This document shows, piece by piece, positions 1 to 11,323 of a stretch of 64,000 nt of DNA. The stretch's first letter is position 1. Every line of letters starts with the position of its first letter. Source of the DNA: Neoconidiobolus thromboides FSU 785 (Eukaryota; Entomophthoromycota; Entomophthoromycetes; Entomophthorales; Neoconidiobolaceae); assembly GCA_025603075.1 (NCBI GenBank), contig MU626338.1:27271-91270 (forward strand). The letters are read 5' to 3'. Under the pieces are notes generated by a model. It was given only the letters and a program-made list of their open reading frames with translations. It made no database searches and was not told the origin of the DNA. A program made the translations under genes and the position numbers.

Positions 1-1592
1 TATTTAGCTACAAAAAAAGATACTCAAGAAGTATGTGCGTTAAAACAGATGCAAAAGTCCACTTTATACAAATATGGAGAGGTAAATGATTATAATTACA
101 AAAATCGATTCAATTAATATTAATTCATCATTTTATAAGATCAATCATATATTAACTGAACGCGATGTACTAACCGCATCAAACAGTCCATGGTTAGTCA
201 AGCTACTTTATGCCTTCCAAGATAGTGAAAACGTTTTCCTGTCCATGGTAAGTAAATAATAAACTTTAACAAATGATAAAATTAAGAAATAATCTTTATA
301 AAGGAATTCGTTCCAGGTGGTGATATGCGTACTTTACTTAATAGTAACGGTATGTTATTAGATCGTCACGCTCGTTTTTATATTGCGGAAATGTTTGCTG
401 CTGTAGACTCTCTCCATCAATTAGGTTATATCCATAGAGATCTTAAACCAGAGGTAATCCACTATTTCTTATTACTATCATATGCTTTTTTAATACTAGT
501 GATTATATATTAACCTATTACCTCCTTTTAGAACTTTTTAATTGATGCCACAGGCCATGTTAAGTTAACTGATTTTGGCTTATCTAAAGGAGCGTTAAGT
601 CCAATGAGAGTAGCATCATTAAGAAAAAAGGTAAAAATAGTGCTAAAAGATTAAACCCTAATGCTAATTCCATAATCTAGTTGGACTCTATAAAGGGTAA
701 GCAGCCAGTTTATCGTGGTTCGACTGAAAAGTTAAGTTTTAGGAAAAACTTATCTAGAGAAGACCAAAGCTGGGTAAGAAATAATTGAATATAAACAATC
801 ATATGTTAATCTATCCCACTACTAGCATTTTTCTTTAGTTGGATCCCCTGAATATATGGCACCAGAGATCCTTGAAACTGCAGATGAAGATTCAAGCAGT
901 ACTTATGACCATAGGGTAGATTATTGGGCATTAGGATGTATTCTATACGAATATTTATCAGGTTTTCCACCATTCACATCACCTGATCCTGATGAAGTGT
1001 GGATCAATTTAACGAGATGGGAGCAGGTGCTAGTACGTCCAATTTTCGAGGATCCAAATTTGAATGATAATTTTACCGATTTAGCATGGGATTTAATCAA
1101 TTGTTTAGTTGCACCAGCCAACAGAAGATATTCAAACTTTGATCAAATTAAAGCGCATCCCTATTTTAATGAAATAGATTGGGATAATTTACGTGAATCG
1201 GTAAGATAACTTTAATTTTTTTAAAATTCTTATTCATTTGGTTTCACTTTAATAGGAGCCGCCATTTGTGCCACAATTAGAATCGGAAACTGATCCATCT
1301 TATTTTGATGATTTTACTGATAATAATACTGTACAAGAGGTATACAATGATATTGAAAAGAATCAAAAGAGTGGATTGTTTAAAAGCGAAGATGATGAAG
1401 ATGAAGAATCTTATCTTCCACCAAGAGCTGCCTTTATTGGCTTTACTTATCGTCATCGCTCTAAACACTTTTCTCCACCTGGTTCAATGTCTTCTACTTC
1501 TTCAGCTTCAGCAAGATCTGAATTACTCAGTAAGTACTTTCATTTTTGTACTTAATATGGTCTAATGTTTTATTTTAGAATCTTTCTTTTAA
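1..1592 (+). CDS. DBF2: Dbf2/Sid2-type NDR-family AGC protein kinase, 3' part (5' end outside window)
   Basis: Serine/threonine kinase of the mitotic-exit/septation (MEN/SIN) pathway, normally activated by a Mob1-type subunit. I see eight exons: 1-81, 140-247, 304-453, 532-630, 681-773, 839-1200, 1256-1529, 1579-1592. Visible motifs in order are the VCALK lysine, LTERD, EFVPGGD, the catalytic loop HRDLKPENFLID, DFGLSK, a Dbf2-style activation-segment insert, [17 protein letters not shown], and the C-terminal [14 protein letters not shown] and GFTYRHR (hydrophobic motif) characteristic of Dbf2/Sid2. The N-terminal Mob-binding region lies upstream of the window. Odd: joining exon 5 (ends 773) to exon 6 (starts 839) leaves the frame one base short, although both splice sites look canonical; this could be a real lesion or a sequence error. 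Family assignment is firm. Confidence 0.93.
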
Positions 1593-2589
1593 CATTAATA
1601 AATCATTACTAATTTTGTAAAATCCTTATGAAATATTTTGATCTCTAAAATGACTTAGTAGAAATATAAGTTCTTAGCTCAAACTTTATACTCTGAATTT
1701 TTATAGCTTTAATTATTATAAGTTTAAGATGGCAATACATATTTGAGGTTGGTGTAATGAGTTTAATCAAAGGTTATACGAAATTTTAATATGCACGTTT
1801 TTGGTTGAATTCTAAATTTAAATTTTTTTTTCAACTAAACACTATATTTATATTGTTTAAGTATTAACTTAATAAAAGTAGTAAATCGATGTTTGACTAA
1901 CCTATTAAAAAACTAGACTCTGAAAAATTCATTAATATAAAAAACAAACTTCTATATACTACCAGCGAGAATAAGTATAAATTCTTCAGAAAACAAGACC
2001 CCGATTGGATTCATTTGATTTTAGTTGAAATTGCATAGTTTCTATAGAATTTAGTTTATAATTTAAGATAATTTTTAAGAACTTGAAAATTATATGACAT
2101 GTATATCACAATGGTAAAAAGACAATAAATACTAAATGGGTTGAGTTTTGTAAATTCAATTCACTATTATAACATACTTGTACCAAAACGCAAAACACGC
2201 TCCATTTTTAGTGAGAATTTTAGCAAATTACCCTAAAAATTCTTTAACTAAAATAGAAATCATCATTAAAGCGTACTTTATTATTAATGCTACGCATACA
2301 ATTTAATTTTATTCACTTAATTTTTAAAGGAACATCAAAATAAACCAATTAAAGAAAGGTTGAATATTGTTTAAATTTTGAAAAAATCGCGTTTCGCGAC
2401 TTCAAATTGAAGTTGATCAAATTTTGGATCATTTTAGTCCAATTAGAGCAATTTATTTAGCCAATCATAAAATTCATATTTTGTTCTTTGATTTGCTTAA
2501 AATAAAGAAAAAAAATATAAATAGTGGTTAAAATTAATTTTCATAATCTTTATTTACCAAATTTAAAACAACAATTTATCTATTTAAGA
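1593..2589. other. Intergenic, AT-rich
   Basis: Between the kinase stop codon and the BUB3 start. Stop-rich in all frames; I see no RNA gene, repeat array or conserved coding remnant. Confidence 0.6.
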
Positions 2590-4135
2590 ATGTCAGCCGG
2601 TCACTTCGCATTTCACAGTCGAAAACGAGAACTTACACACGATAATAGTTTTGACAACGTGGATTCAAGGAGTCAAAGAACAATCCCAAAAACTAGTTAT
2701 GACAAGATAAAATCGGAAGAAAGCATTATTGTTGAAAGATTAACTGGCACCAATATTAATGATAGTAGTATTATGCTAACAGATGCCCAGTCCTTAAAAA
2801 TTCACATCGGTATCAATAGTGAACTGGGCGAACCTATACATGGATTCCCAAAGGACCAAACGACTTCACTTCATTATAATACTGGTGATGAAACAAAATT
2901 AATCGCCACATCCCTTGATAAGGTAGAAATTTTATCATTATATAGAATTATTGAAATATGTTCGATTCAATGTAAAAGCTGATAAACTTAGAAAAATACA
3001 TTTCATTGATTAAATTTTAAACTCTCAATAAAGTTTTTATAATATATTAATACTTGCTTTTTAGTCATTGTATATCTATAATGCTTTCCATCGCAATCTA
3101 CTGATAAGACATAGGACTAGTACACCTCTTCTTTCTGCTTGTACCCTTAAGGGTAATATATACACAGGAGGAGCTGACAACAAAATAAGGACGTAAGTCT
3201 TAGCTATTATCGCATCATATAATTTCCATTAATTGAATTTGTAGTCACGACCTACACTGTAATACTTTTCAAGAGTTTGGGGCTCATAGTAATAAAGTAT
3301 CATGTATTGCTAGTAGCGATTTTGGAGGACGCTGTAATATTATTTAACTTGATTTTGGAAATATACTAATTTATTTTGACTATAGTAATCAGTGGTAGTT
3401 GGGATAAATGTATAAAAATATGGGATGCGAATAAAGAAGACCCTTGTATTGCTTCACTTGACACTAAATCTAACATTTATGCTATGGATATCAAAGGACA
3501 TTTGATTGCAATTGGTACTTCTGGAGAAAGGATTAAAATGTATGACTCAAGGAATTTGAAAATGGGAGCATTGATGAATTTTGTGGCCAACGTAACAACG
3601 CCTATAAAGAGTATAAAAATTTCTGAAGATAAAAAGTGTATATACGTTGGTTCTTCAAATGGAATCATGTCGAAAGAGCATCTTAAAAACCATTCTATGC
3701 ATGTTAAAGTTAAATATGAAGCTCATACATTCGAACATGCAAACTCAACCTATGGATTTCCTGTAAATTGTATAGAGAATATTTCGGGGTAAGATAAATG
3801 TGCTATTTGTATATGTCATTTCTAAAAATTATAGCACTAACTATTTTGCTACTGGAGGTTCTGATGGTGTAGTAAATATATGGGAGCATGGATACTCAGT
3901 GCCCGAAGCCAAACTTCCACAATTCCCTACTTCTATTTCAGCCCTTGCATACTCTAAAAAGAATGAACAACTAGCAATTGCCTCTTCTTACGTATGGGAT
4001 AACTTAGAAATGAAGTAAATTAAATAATTTCGATTTTGACTGTAGCTAATAATTTTTAGGCACCCAATCGATCAAATATATGTAAGGGATATGAGAGTAG
4101 ATGCTAAAAGTTATAAATTGAAAAACATTTTTTAA
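2590..4135 (+). CDS. BUB3: Spindle checkpoint WD40 protein Bub3
   Basis: WD40 propeller that carries Bub1/Mad3(BubR1) to kinetochores. Six exons: 2590-2922, 3065-3192, 3245-3333, 3386-3788, 3835-4014, 4060-4135, giving about 402 residues; all phases agree. Diagnostic stretches are YTGGADNKIRTHDL, GSWDKCIKIWD, YGFPVNCI, FATGGSDGVVNIW, PTSISALAYS and the Bub3-specific end with IASSY, HPIDQIYVR and a final basic KSYKLK. Compared with the usual ~330 residues the protein carries an extra, polar N-terminal extension of roughly 70 residues before the region matching the normal Bub3 start. The ATG at 2590 is the first in this frame; a shorter start would leave the first blade incomplete. Assignment is confident; the extension is less so. 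Confidence 0.9.
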
Positions 4136-5942
4136 TTTTATTATTGCAAGTTTAATTTAATGATTTATTTAAGCCCTCAAGTAAAATTAGCGTTTTCACA
4201 ATCTCAGGTCACTTTTATGCGCTCTTACTTATTTTATTTTCAGTTTAACAATAAACCTTTGTATTTAACTTTTTAAAGACCAAAATTTTGGTTTCTCTCA
4301 ATAAACTAAGCTAATTATCAGATGTTACAAAAGCTTTATAATTTATATTTAATTTTTTGTTAAAGCAAAAGCAGCAAATTTCCTTTGCTTAATGAAGCCT
4401 TAATCCATTAGATTAGTTTTCTTTCAACTCTCCCCCTTGTATTTTCGAAATACTTCATTTGTGTCTATTTTTTTGCTTTTAAATTTTTAGTAGCAACAAA
4501 AGTAGAGTTTAAAAAACCTTACATTGTTCTAGTTCTTAGACCATTGTGACAAGTCATTATTTGCACAAAAGTTAAAAAGATCAAAAGTTTAAGTTAACAA
4601 CAAAGGCTAATTAAAAAGTGATCAGTTCTTTTTAATAAAAAGAGTTTGATCCATAAAGAGATTTTAACTTGTGAAATGCTATTATTTTTTTAACAGTGGT
4701 GAGATTTGATAAATACATATTTCAAGTATTAATAGAATTTTTTACATAAAAGAATAAATGTATCATAAAGCCAGTATTTTATAATTTGAATAATGATTTC
4801 AATTCAAAAGTAGTATAAACATTATATATTTTGTTTTCTACTATCTTTGTTCACCATAGATTCTTGTTATATCTTTAAAGTAGATAGCAATTTATGAAAA
4901 AGAATTAATTGTAGCAGTCGTTGTATTAAGTAAACATAAGAATGGCTCCAAAATATCGGTGCCTTGATATCCTTAATCAAATCTTATTGGCAATAGCACA
5001 TTTGATGGCATAGTGCACTTAACATTAATTAAAGCAATAATTACTACCTAAATCAAGTCAAAAATTTGGTAATAAAGTTATGTTTATAATTCTTTGTGGA
5101 TTACAATAATAATGAAGAATATGCAAATTAGCTTAGCTATTATGAACTTCTAAAGTAAATAAACTTAAAAACTATTGGCATTAAAGATAATACATTAATA
5201 ATGAATTTTGATGGTCATTTTGTTTTGATTACATTTTATTTTGATTACATTTTGTTTTGATTACATTTTGTTAAATCTGATTAGAGTAATACAATTTTAT
5301 CATAACTTTATTTAAACATCATAAATAAAATAATAATTGTTCCAAATTAAGATTAAAGTACCTAACATTTCAACCCGGGATTTCATAATAATATCGAAAA
5401 ATTAAAGCAAGTATTATAACAATTAATAATATAATCATTTTAAAATTTGTTTTACTTATTAACTCTTTTAAAGTGTGATGAACATTCATTTATGATTTTG
5501 ACATAATTTAGATTCTATCGTTTAGTTCTATTATTGAAAATTAAGAATCGATTATCAATAATAAGGCATTAAAGTAAAAATATGATCTAGACGCTTGAAT
5601 ATCATAAGATAACAATAATCGTGTTGTCCTAGTACTGTATTGAAGATGTTTTTTCTTTTACATTTCACCATTAACAATAAAGTTAGGTCCTTGATTTTAA
5701 ATATCAGTATTTAAATAGTACTATAAGCAATTAATTTACAATATATCTATATTTTCTATAGCTAAAAATGAGCTTCTTCATTTATTTTTATTACTTTGAA
5801 TTGATAATAATCTATTATTTGATAATAGTGATCTCGAAATTTTAATAAATGATTATCAAGGTGGTGTTAAATAGAGTGAATTAAATTCAAAAAACAAATC
5901 TTTGATTCATTAATAACAAATGTCGTGTAGAAAAAATATTGG
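4136..5942. other. Intergenic, AT-rich
   Basis: 1.8 kb between the convergent BUB3 and the minus-strand gene at 5943-6416. Apart from a short tandem repeat at 5221-5270 I see nothing recognisable; all frames are dense with stops. Confidence 0.6.
5221..5270. repeat. 16-bp tandem repeat, about three copies
   Basis: Three consecutive near-identical 16-bp units of the form TGTTTTGATTACATTT; the middle copy differs at one base (TATTTT). Non-coding. Confidence 0.85.
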
Positions 5943-6416
5943 CTAGTTTTTAATTAGATCCAAGTCGTCTTGATCCATAAAATATTCCAAACCTTCTGGC
6001 ACTGTCTGTAATTTCCAATCTATAGAAGTAGGGTTGTTTTTTTCAAGGGCTTCCAAACTAAGAAAATCAAAGCCTTCCATGTCTAAAGGTTCTGAAAATA
6101 CATTGATTTGGTAATTAAATAACTTTTCATAACTTCTAAAATCTAAGTATTCCTCAATTTTTGGCATCGTATCCATTTCATATGGTACTAAATCTACTTC
6201 TGGGAATAATAACTTGATTCTTGTATCAGATACAAAGTCGGAATGCATATCACTGAACAAGGTTAATTCAGGTTTATATTATTAAAGAAAACCTTACTCT
6301 TGTACATTAGTTTCATTTTTATCAAACTCTCCAAACTCAAAGCCGTTTATATTCATGTCATTGGGTTCCACACCATTTGAATTCACATCGTTTGATTCCA
6401 TTTCATTCAGACCCAT
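5943..6416 (-). CDS. Small acidic hypothetical protein
   Basis: Two exons on the minus strand: 6416-6298 (about 40 residues, beginning MGLNEMESND) and 6252-5943 (ending DQDDLDLIKN). Donor GTAAGG, acceptor TTCAG, and the joined frame runs without a break, giving about 142 residues rich in Asp/Glu/Asn. No signal peptide, membrane segment or known motif is visible. I do not recognise the family. The splice sites and the sustained codon usage make it more likely real than not. Confidence 0.55.
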
Positions 6417-7307
6417 CTTTTATTATTATTGCGTTTATTTTCACTTTACAGTTTAATAAGAATATAAAAAAAATGTTTAAAAATTAAAAGACTAGCTAAA
6501 ATTTGGGTTCTTTTTTTCCGATTTGATTTGTACTTTTTGCAAATTCATATCACACAATTTCAAAATTGAGCATAAATATGAAAATGTGCGCCTTTTGCTT
6601 AATTTATGAAGTTATCAAGAAGACATTATAGTATATCTGGACAACTGTCCTTGCAATAAAACCGATTGAATGATCATCCTGATTCACAAATTGATATTTA
6701 GGCAAGAGATATACTAAATTAACAAAATAACGAAGCCTTTTCCATACTTCATATTAATAACATAGTAAAGGCTTATATTATCCTGATAAATAAATACAAG
6801 TTAAATTTATTGGAGTTTATTTTGCTTTTTATTTTTAATGAATTTACACTAAATAACTTTTCTATAAGTATAAATAGCGATTAAAAGGACTATTTCATTA
6901 TGATTTTATTTATTAGTCAACATGGTAGCAATTAGAGTAATTTAATAATATTCCATTCATGTTGTGTTATTTATAATGTGCTGTAGCATTTATGTAGCGC
7001 TCAATACAGCTATAGAATGAGAAAAATAGTTATAGCTAAAGTTAGGAGCATTAAATTCAGTTTTGACTCTAGTTTTTAATTTAGTATAAATAACAAAACA
7101 CTGAAATATCTTGAAAAATTCCACTTGGGTCAAACATCTGGCTTTGAAGGGACATATGGTATCATATCAACATAGTCTGGTATTATAGCATTTTATATTA
7201 CTCCCGAAACAAAAACAATCCACTCTCAAACAAAGACATCATTGAATGCTCTAAAGTTCAACAATCCATTTTCTTACTTTCATTATAACCCTATTACTCT
7301 GTATTAG

Positions 7308-7335
7308 TTCTGCTTTATACAGGGATAAAGCAGAA
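7308..7335. repeat. Perfect 11-bp hairpin, 6-nt loop
   Basis: Left arm TTCTGCTTTAT (7308-7318) and right arm ATAAAGCAGAA (7325-7335) are exact reverse complements around a 6-nt loop. No gene ends nearby, so a terminator role is not suggested. Confidence 0.75.
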
Positions 7336-7677
7336 GGTCAAAATTACTATAATATCGATTGCCTGTTAATTTATCTTAATAGTGAGTTAAAAGGAAAACA
7401 TTATTTGGTCTGAAATTATCTTACACTGATAGATATTAGCTTTGCTTTTGTTCAAACCACTTGTGCTCCAGTTTTCTTATTTGTCAACACTATAATAGAT
7501 ACCAAAATTTAAGCAAATATATTGAATATATCAGTAATTTATCAGGAATCAAACAAGCAATTTGTAGGATACCATACGTTGAAGCACGTCCTAAATATAC
7601 TTCAAGGGCTTAAGGAAGGATACGTGTTAAATAATCATAATTTTTTTCAATTCGTATTTTCCTAAAACTATAAAAAT

Positions 7678-7774
7678 ATTGAGGATATTTTCCTGGTTTC
7701 ACTACTTTTTCCATTGTAAGGTTTATTTAGTGGAAAAATTGTTAATAAATTGTCAATAAAAGACAATCCCATAT
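7678..7774 (+). mobile_element. MITE-like element, copy 1 (degenerate)
   Basis: Weak member of the ~105-bp inverted-repeat family described at 18792-18898. It shares the GGTTTCACTACTTTTTCCAT-like left half, the GTGGAAAAATTGTTA core and a right end CAATCCCATAT. The termini have drifted. Confidence 0.6.
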
Positions 7775-8152
7775 GGAGAGTAAGAATACTTTTCTATCTG
7801 GTAGTTAACTATATTTTAAATTTGGAATAAAAATTGATAAAATGATAAAATAAGATATATTTCTATACGTTTATAGTTGCTTTGCCATCTACCATTTATT
7901 ATAACACTATTATTGATATAAATTGTATTGGTTATAGTTATTAATCATATCAAAATCAAACTATAAATCAAATATAAATTGTATACTTATTCTATCAAGT
8001 AGTTACAATGAAAAAATTGAAGAGTAATTAAGTGAAATTAATTTATTTTTTTATTACTTCGAATTAATAGTTAAAGGAAGTCATCTTTTTTATAAAACTA
8101 GCTACAATGATATTGCAAAGATACTTAAGCATTTGGAAGTTTGGTTTTTAAA

Positions 8153-8947
8153 CTATTCTATATGCATCCCACTCTCTGGATAATAATTCGTGTACACTTG
8201 TGAGTCCCAAGGTCCTAATGGATTAAGATTATCTTTAAATTTGTTAATATCCAAAGGAAGCGAACTGCCCTGTGTCTGATTCCAAGCTACATTATTTAAA
8301 TAAGGTGACAGCATGTCTAACCCTATTAGATTATTATAATGCTGATAAGGAACACCCCAAGGATCTAGTATTTCAGCATTATTATGATTATTGATATAAG
8401 GAGTATATTGATGAGAAGGGGAATTAGAATTGATAGAAGGTGAAGTTAAATAAGAACTTTGATTAAAATTACAAGTGGTAGTGGTACTATTATTGTAATT
8501 TGGCATATTGCGATATCTGTCATCCAAATCAATATAGTTTGATTTCCCTTCAATACCTTGAGTTGGTAAATAGTCTGACATCTTTGGAGATAAACAAAAG
8601 GGCATAATCAAATCATTAAACTGAGGCAATGGATTTTGTTTTGATAAATTATAAGGGAGAGATTGGTGGGCAGGTATGTGAGCACTTGATGCTGAACAAT
8701 TGACCGTTTTGACCATCAAATGATTCTGGGACCTTGCCTTTGCTCTTCGATTTTGAAACCAGATTTGTACTGTTCTTGGATGCATATCTAATTTGTCAGC
8801 AAGTTCTAATCTTTTATCATGACTTGGTCGAGGATCTCTTTCAAATGTAGTTTCCAATTCTCGGACTTGAAACACTGTAGCACATTTTCTTGGTTTGTTT
8901 GGACTAGATAATTTAGGCTTTCTTTTTATTTTGGAATCTGATAACAT
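8153..8947 (-). CDS. Homeodomain transcription factor
   Basis: Single-exon gene of 264 residues. A complete homeodomain spans residues ~17-76: basic N-terminal arm (KPRK), helix 1-2 region with ELETTFERDPRPS and LELADKL, and recognition helix VQIWFQNRRAKAR (WFQNRR at 63-68). This is the typical (non-TALE) class, as in fungal Pho2/Yox1-like factors. The remainder is Asn/Ser/Tyr-rich and low in complexity, as expected for an activation or interaction region. The start is the first ATG in frame with no coding signal upstream. It sits in a gene-poor region, so its targets cannot be inferred from its neighbours. I cannot assign it to a specific ortholog. Confidence 0.85.
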   Translation of the reverse strand: MLSDSKIKRKPKLSSPNKPRKCATVFQVRELETTFERDPRPSHDKRLELADKLDMHPRTVQIWFQNRRAKARSQNHLMVKTVNCSASSAHIPAHQSLPYNLSKQNPLPQFNDLIMPFCLSPKMSDYLPTQGIEGKSNYIDLDDRYRNMPNYNNSTTTTCNFNQSSYLTSPSINSNSPSHQYTPYINNHNNAEILDPWGVPYQHYNNLIGLDMLSPYLNNVAWNQTQGSSLPLDINKFKDNLNPLGPWDSQVYTNYYPESGMHIE

Positions 8948-11323
8948 AATGGCGATCTACGCTATAGTATATTATTATATGGAAGGATTAAAAGATTCTA
9001 CTTTTAATACTGATAATAATTTTTTTAATAATTGATATATATTCTTAGATTATATAGGCTCTTTTTCCCACACACTCTGATTTCATATAAAAAGCAGTGC
9101 AAATCTGTTACTTTTTTGAGTAAGTGACTTTTTAAAGCTTTACTCTATACATTTGTTTTTTGGTGAATCTAAAAGCTTACATCATTAAAAAAAATAAAAA
9201 TATGGGCAATCCTTTTGTTACTTGGATGATCTTTTTAGAGAAGAAAAGATTGACAATATAAACTTACGAGCTATCAACTGCTAAGAAAAATCTAGTCATT
9301 GGAATTTAAATACTTCAAGTTGCCCATTGAGAAGTGATTTTTTAAACTTAGTTTATGCTTAAGTTGAATTCTAAAATTCATAAGTTTAAAAGATAAATCC
9401 ATAACAAGTCAATCGAATTGTATATAGTAAGGATCAGCACTTAGTTTTTCTTAGAAATTTTTGTTGCAAAGTAAAACGAAGGTTCAGGGATGTAAGTATC
9501 AACACCCAACCTAAAAAAATAAAAAATTACATTTTAATTCATATTCTATTTTCATAGCATTATTTATAACAATAACGGTGTAGAAGATTAAAAATTAACT
9601 TATGATGGAAGTATTGGTTGACTTTGAAATTAAAACTTCAATTAAAGTATGAGTAATTTAATATTTATTAAAAACATAATTATTTCACCAATCATAATTA
9701 CATGTTTTGAGTTTATGGATGTATAAAATATATACTTGCTGTGTGAAGTTAAAATAAATGTTGCTTAAAACGTTACTATATAAAACAAATTTTATCTTTT
9801 GTAAAAACATTAAATTTTGATTAATAAAGTTTTGTGTTATTTGTTGCTTATCATAACATAAACAAAGAGCATTTTTCAATTTAAAATTTGAATATTTTCA
9901 ATAATCTTTTTACATAACAATCATACTTAATAACAAAAAACCTAATTCCTCAACTGTTATGTTTCTTCAAAGCTATGTGCTAGATTAAGAAGTTGCTATT
10001 TTATACAGGGTATATGTATTTTAGACTAGTTTTACTAATTTCCGAAAAAACGAATTTAAGCCACATGTTGAAAATTTTCTAAAAATTAAATAAATCAGCA
10101 CTCTAACATAAAATTAATATAATAAAACTACTTTTAATGATCTTCAAGTCAAGACAGACCCTTTTTATGGCACTTCTATGAAACAAAGTAAATTTGCTTA
10201 TTTTGATGATAACTTTCTAAAAAGTTAATGAATACTTTTCAATAACGAATTCGCATTTTAAATAATAGATTTTTAAAAATTATATTATCATTTAATTTGG
10301 CAATCACTTATTTCAGTCAATGCCAGAGGTAAATAAAGGTAAATCCAGATTATGTACTAAGAGAAAAGGATAAAATAAAAGCACAATAAGAACTCAATGG
10401 CCATAGATAATAAAAATATTTGAATTTTAGTTGAAACTCCAAGAATTCAAAAGATGAGTTGCTCATTTTAAAACAAACTATTTGAAAAAAGTTCTATTAC
10501 TTCATAAAAAAGGTATTCACTTTAACATTTATTATCTTTGATACAACAAAGTGTTTTGATATTATATAAAAATCCTAACGAAAGTAGTAGGTCCACGGTA
10601 AATTAAGAAATATGCTAATTAAATGTAACTTGCCATTTGCATTTTTATTTACAATAATTTTGTTACTGTCATAGTTGAATATAATGAAATAGAAAACAGT
10701 GAAATAAGACTTTCAAAAACATTCAAGTAAAGTATAGTCTTTGCTCTTCAATTAAGACTCTACAAAACGGCTAAATGTAACTTATTATTGATAGAACGAA
10801 TGTCAGATTGCATTTGAATAATTTGAATAAATATTTAACCTCTTATTATAGTTTATTATAATATTTAGTGTCATAATCTGTAAGAATATATTTCTTTAGA
10901 ATATTTAAACCAAATAACTCTCAAAACATAAATTTGTTAAAGAAATACATTTTAATCCATATATAATTTAATCAATATAGGATCTGATAGCACACTCGCA
11001 AATTTCTCATTCCGCTGTAAAAAAAGTATGATATTGAGTATTTAAAGTCTATAAGTATAAGTTTCTATTAAATAAAGCTCCTTGAATACTTTAAGCTAGA
11101 CTTCTAGATCTATCTGAGTGTCTTATATTTAGCTTAAAATCATATTAAATAAAATTAGAAAAGCAGCCTGTTTGGATTATAATCCATAGTTTTAATGTTG
11201 GATTTTGAAAATAATAGCCAATCAAAAGCAAAAGAATAATTTTCAGAAGAGCACAAGGCTTTGAGAGAACTTAAATTCAGATTATATAAAAAAGACAGCT
11301 AATTTAAATTAATTTTTAATAAT
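8948..11323. other. Long AT-rich intergenic region
   Basis: 2.4 kb upstream of two divergently arranged genes (homeobox minus, unknown gene plus). Only short chance open frames; no tRNA, repeat or element remnant seen. Such length upstream of a regulatory gene may hold control sites, but none is identifiable by eye. Confidence 0.5.

Larger units (their letters stand above)
6417..8152. other. Intergenic, AT-rich, with a hairpin and a decayed MITE
   Basis: Lies between the divergent end of the small acidic gene and the 3' end of the homeobox gene. Contains a perfect 11-bp hairpin at 7308-7335 and a degenerate MITE-like copy at 7678-7774 (listed separately). No gene seen. Confidence 0.6.

Noticed and set aside
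9685-9879. 64-codon open frame, minus strand
   Set aside because: Composition is AT-driven (Tyr/Asn/Phe/Ile), no conserved motif, no splice partners.
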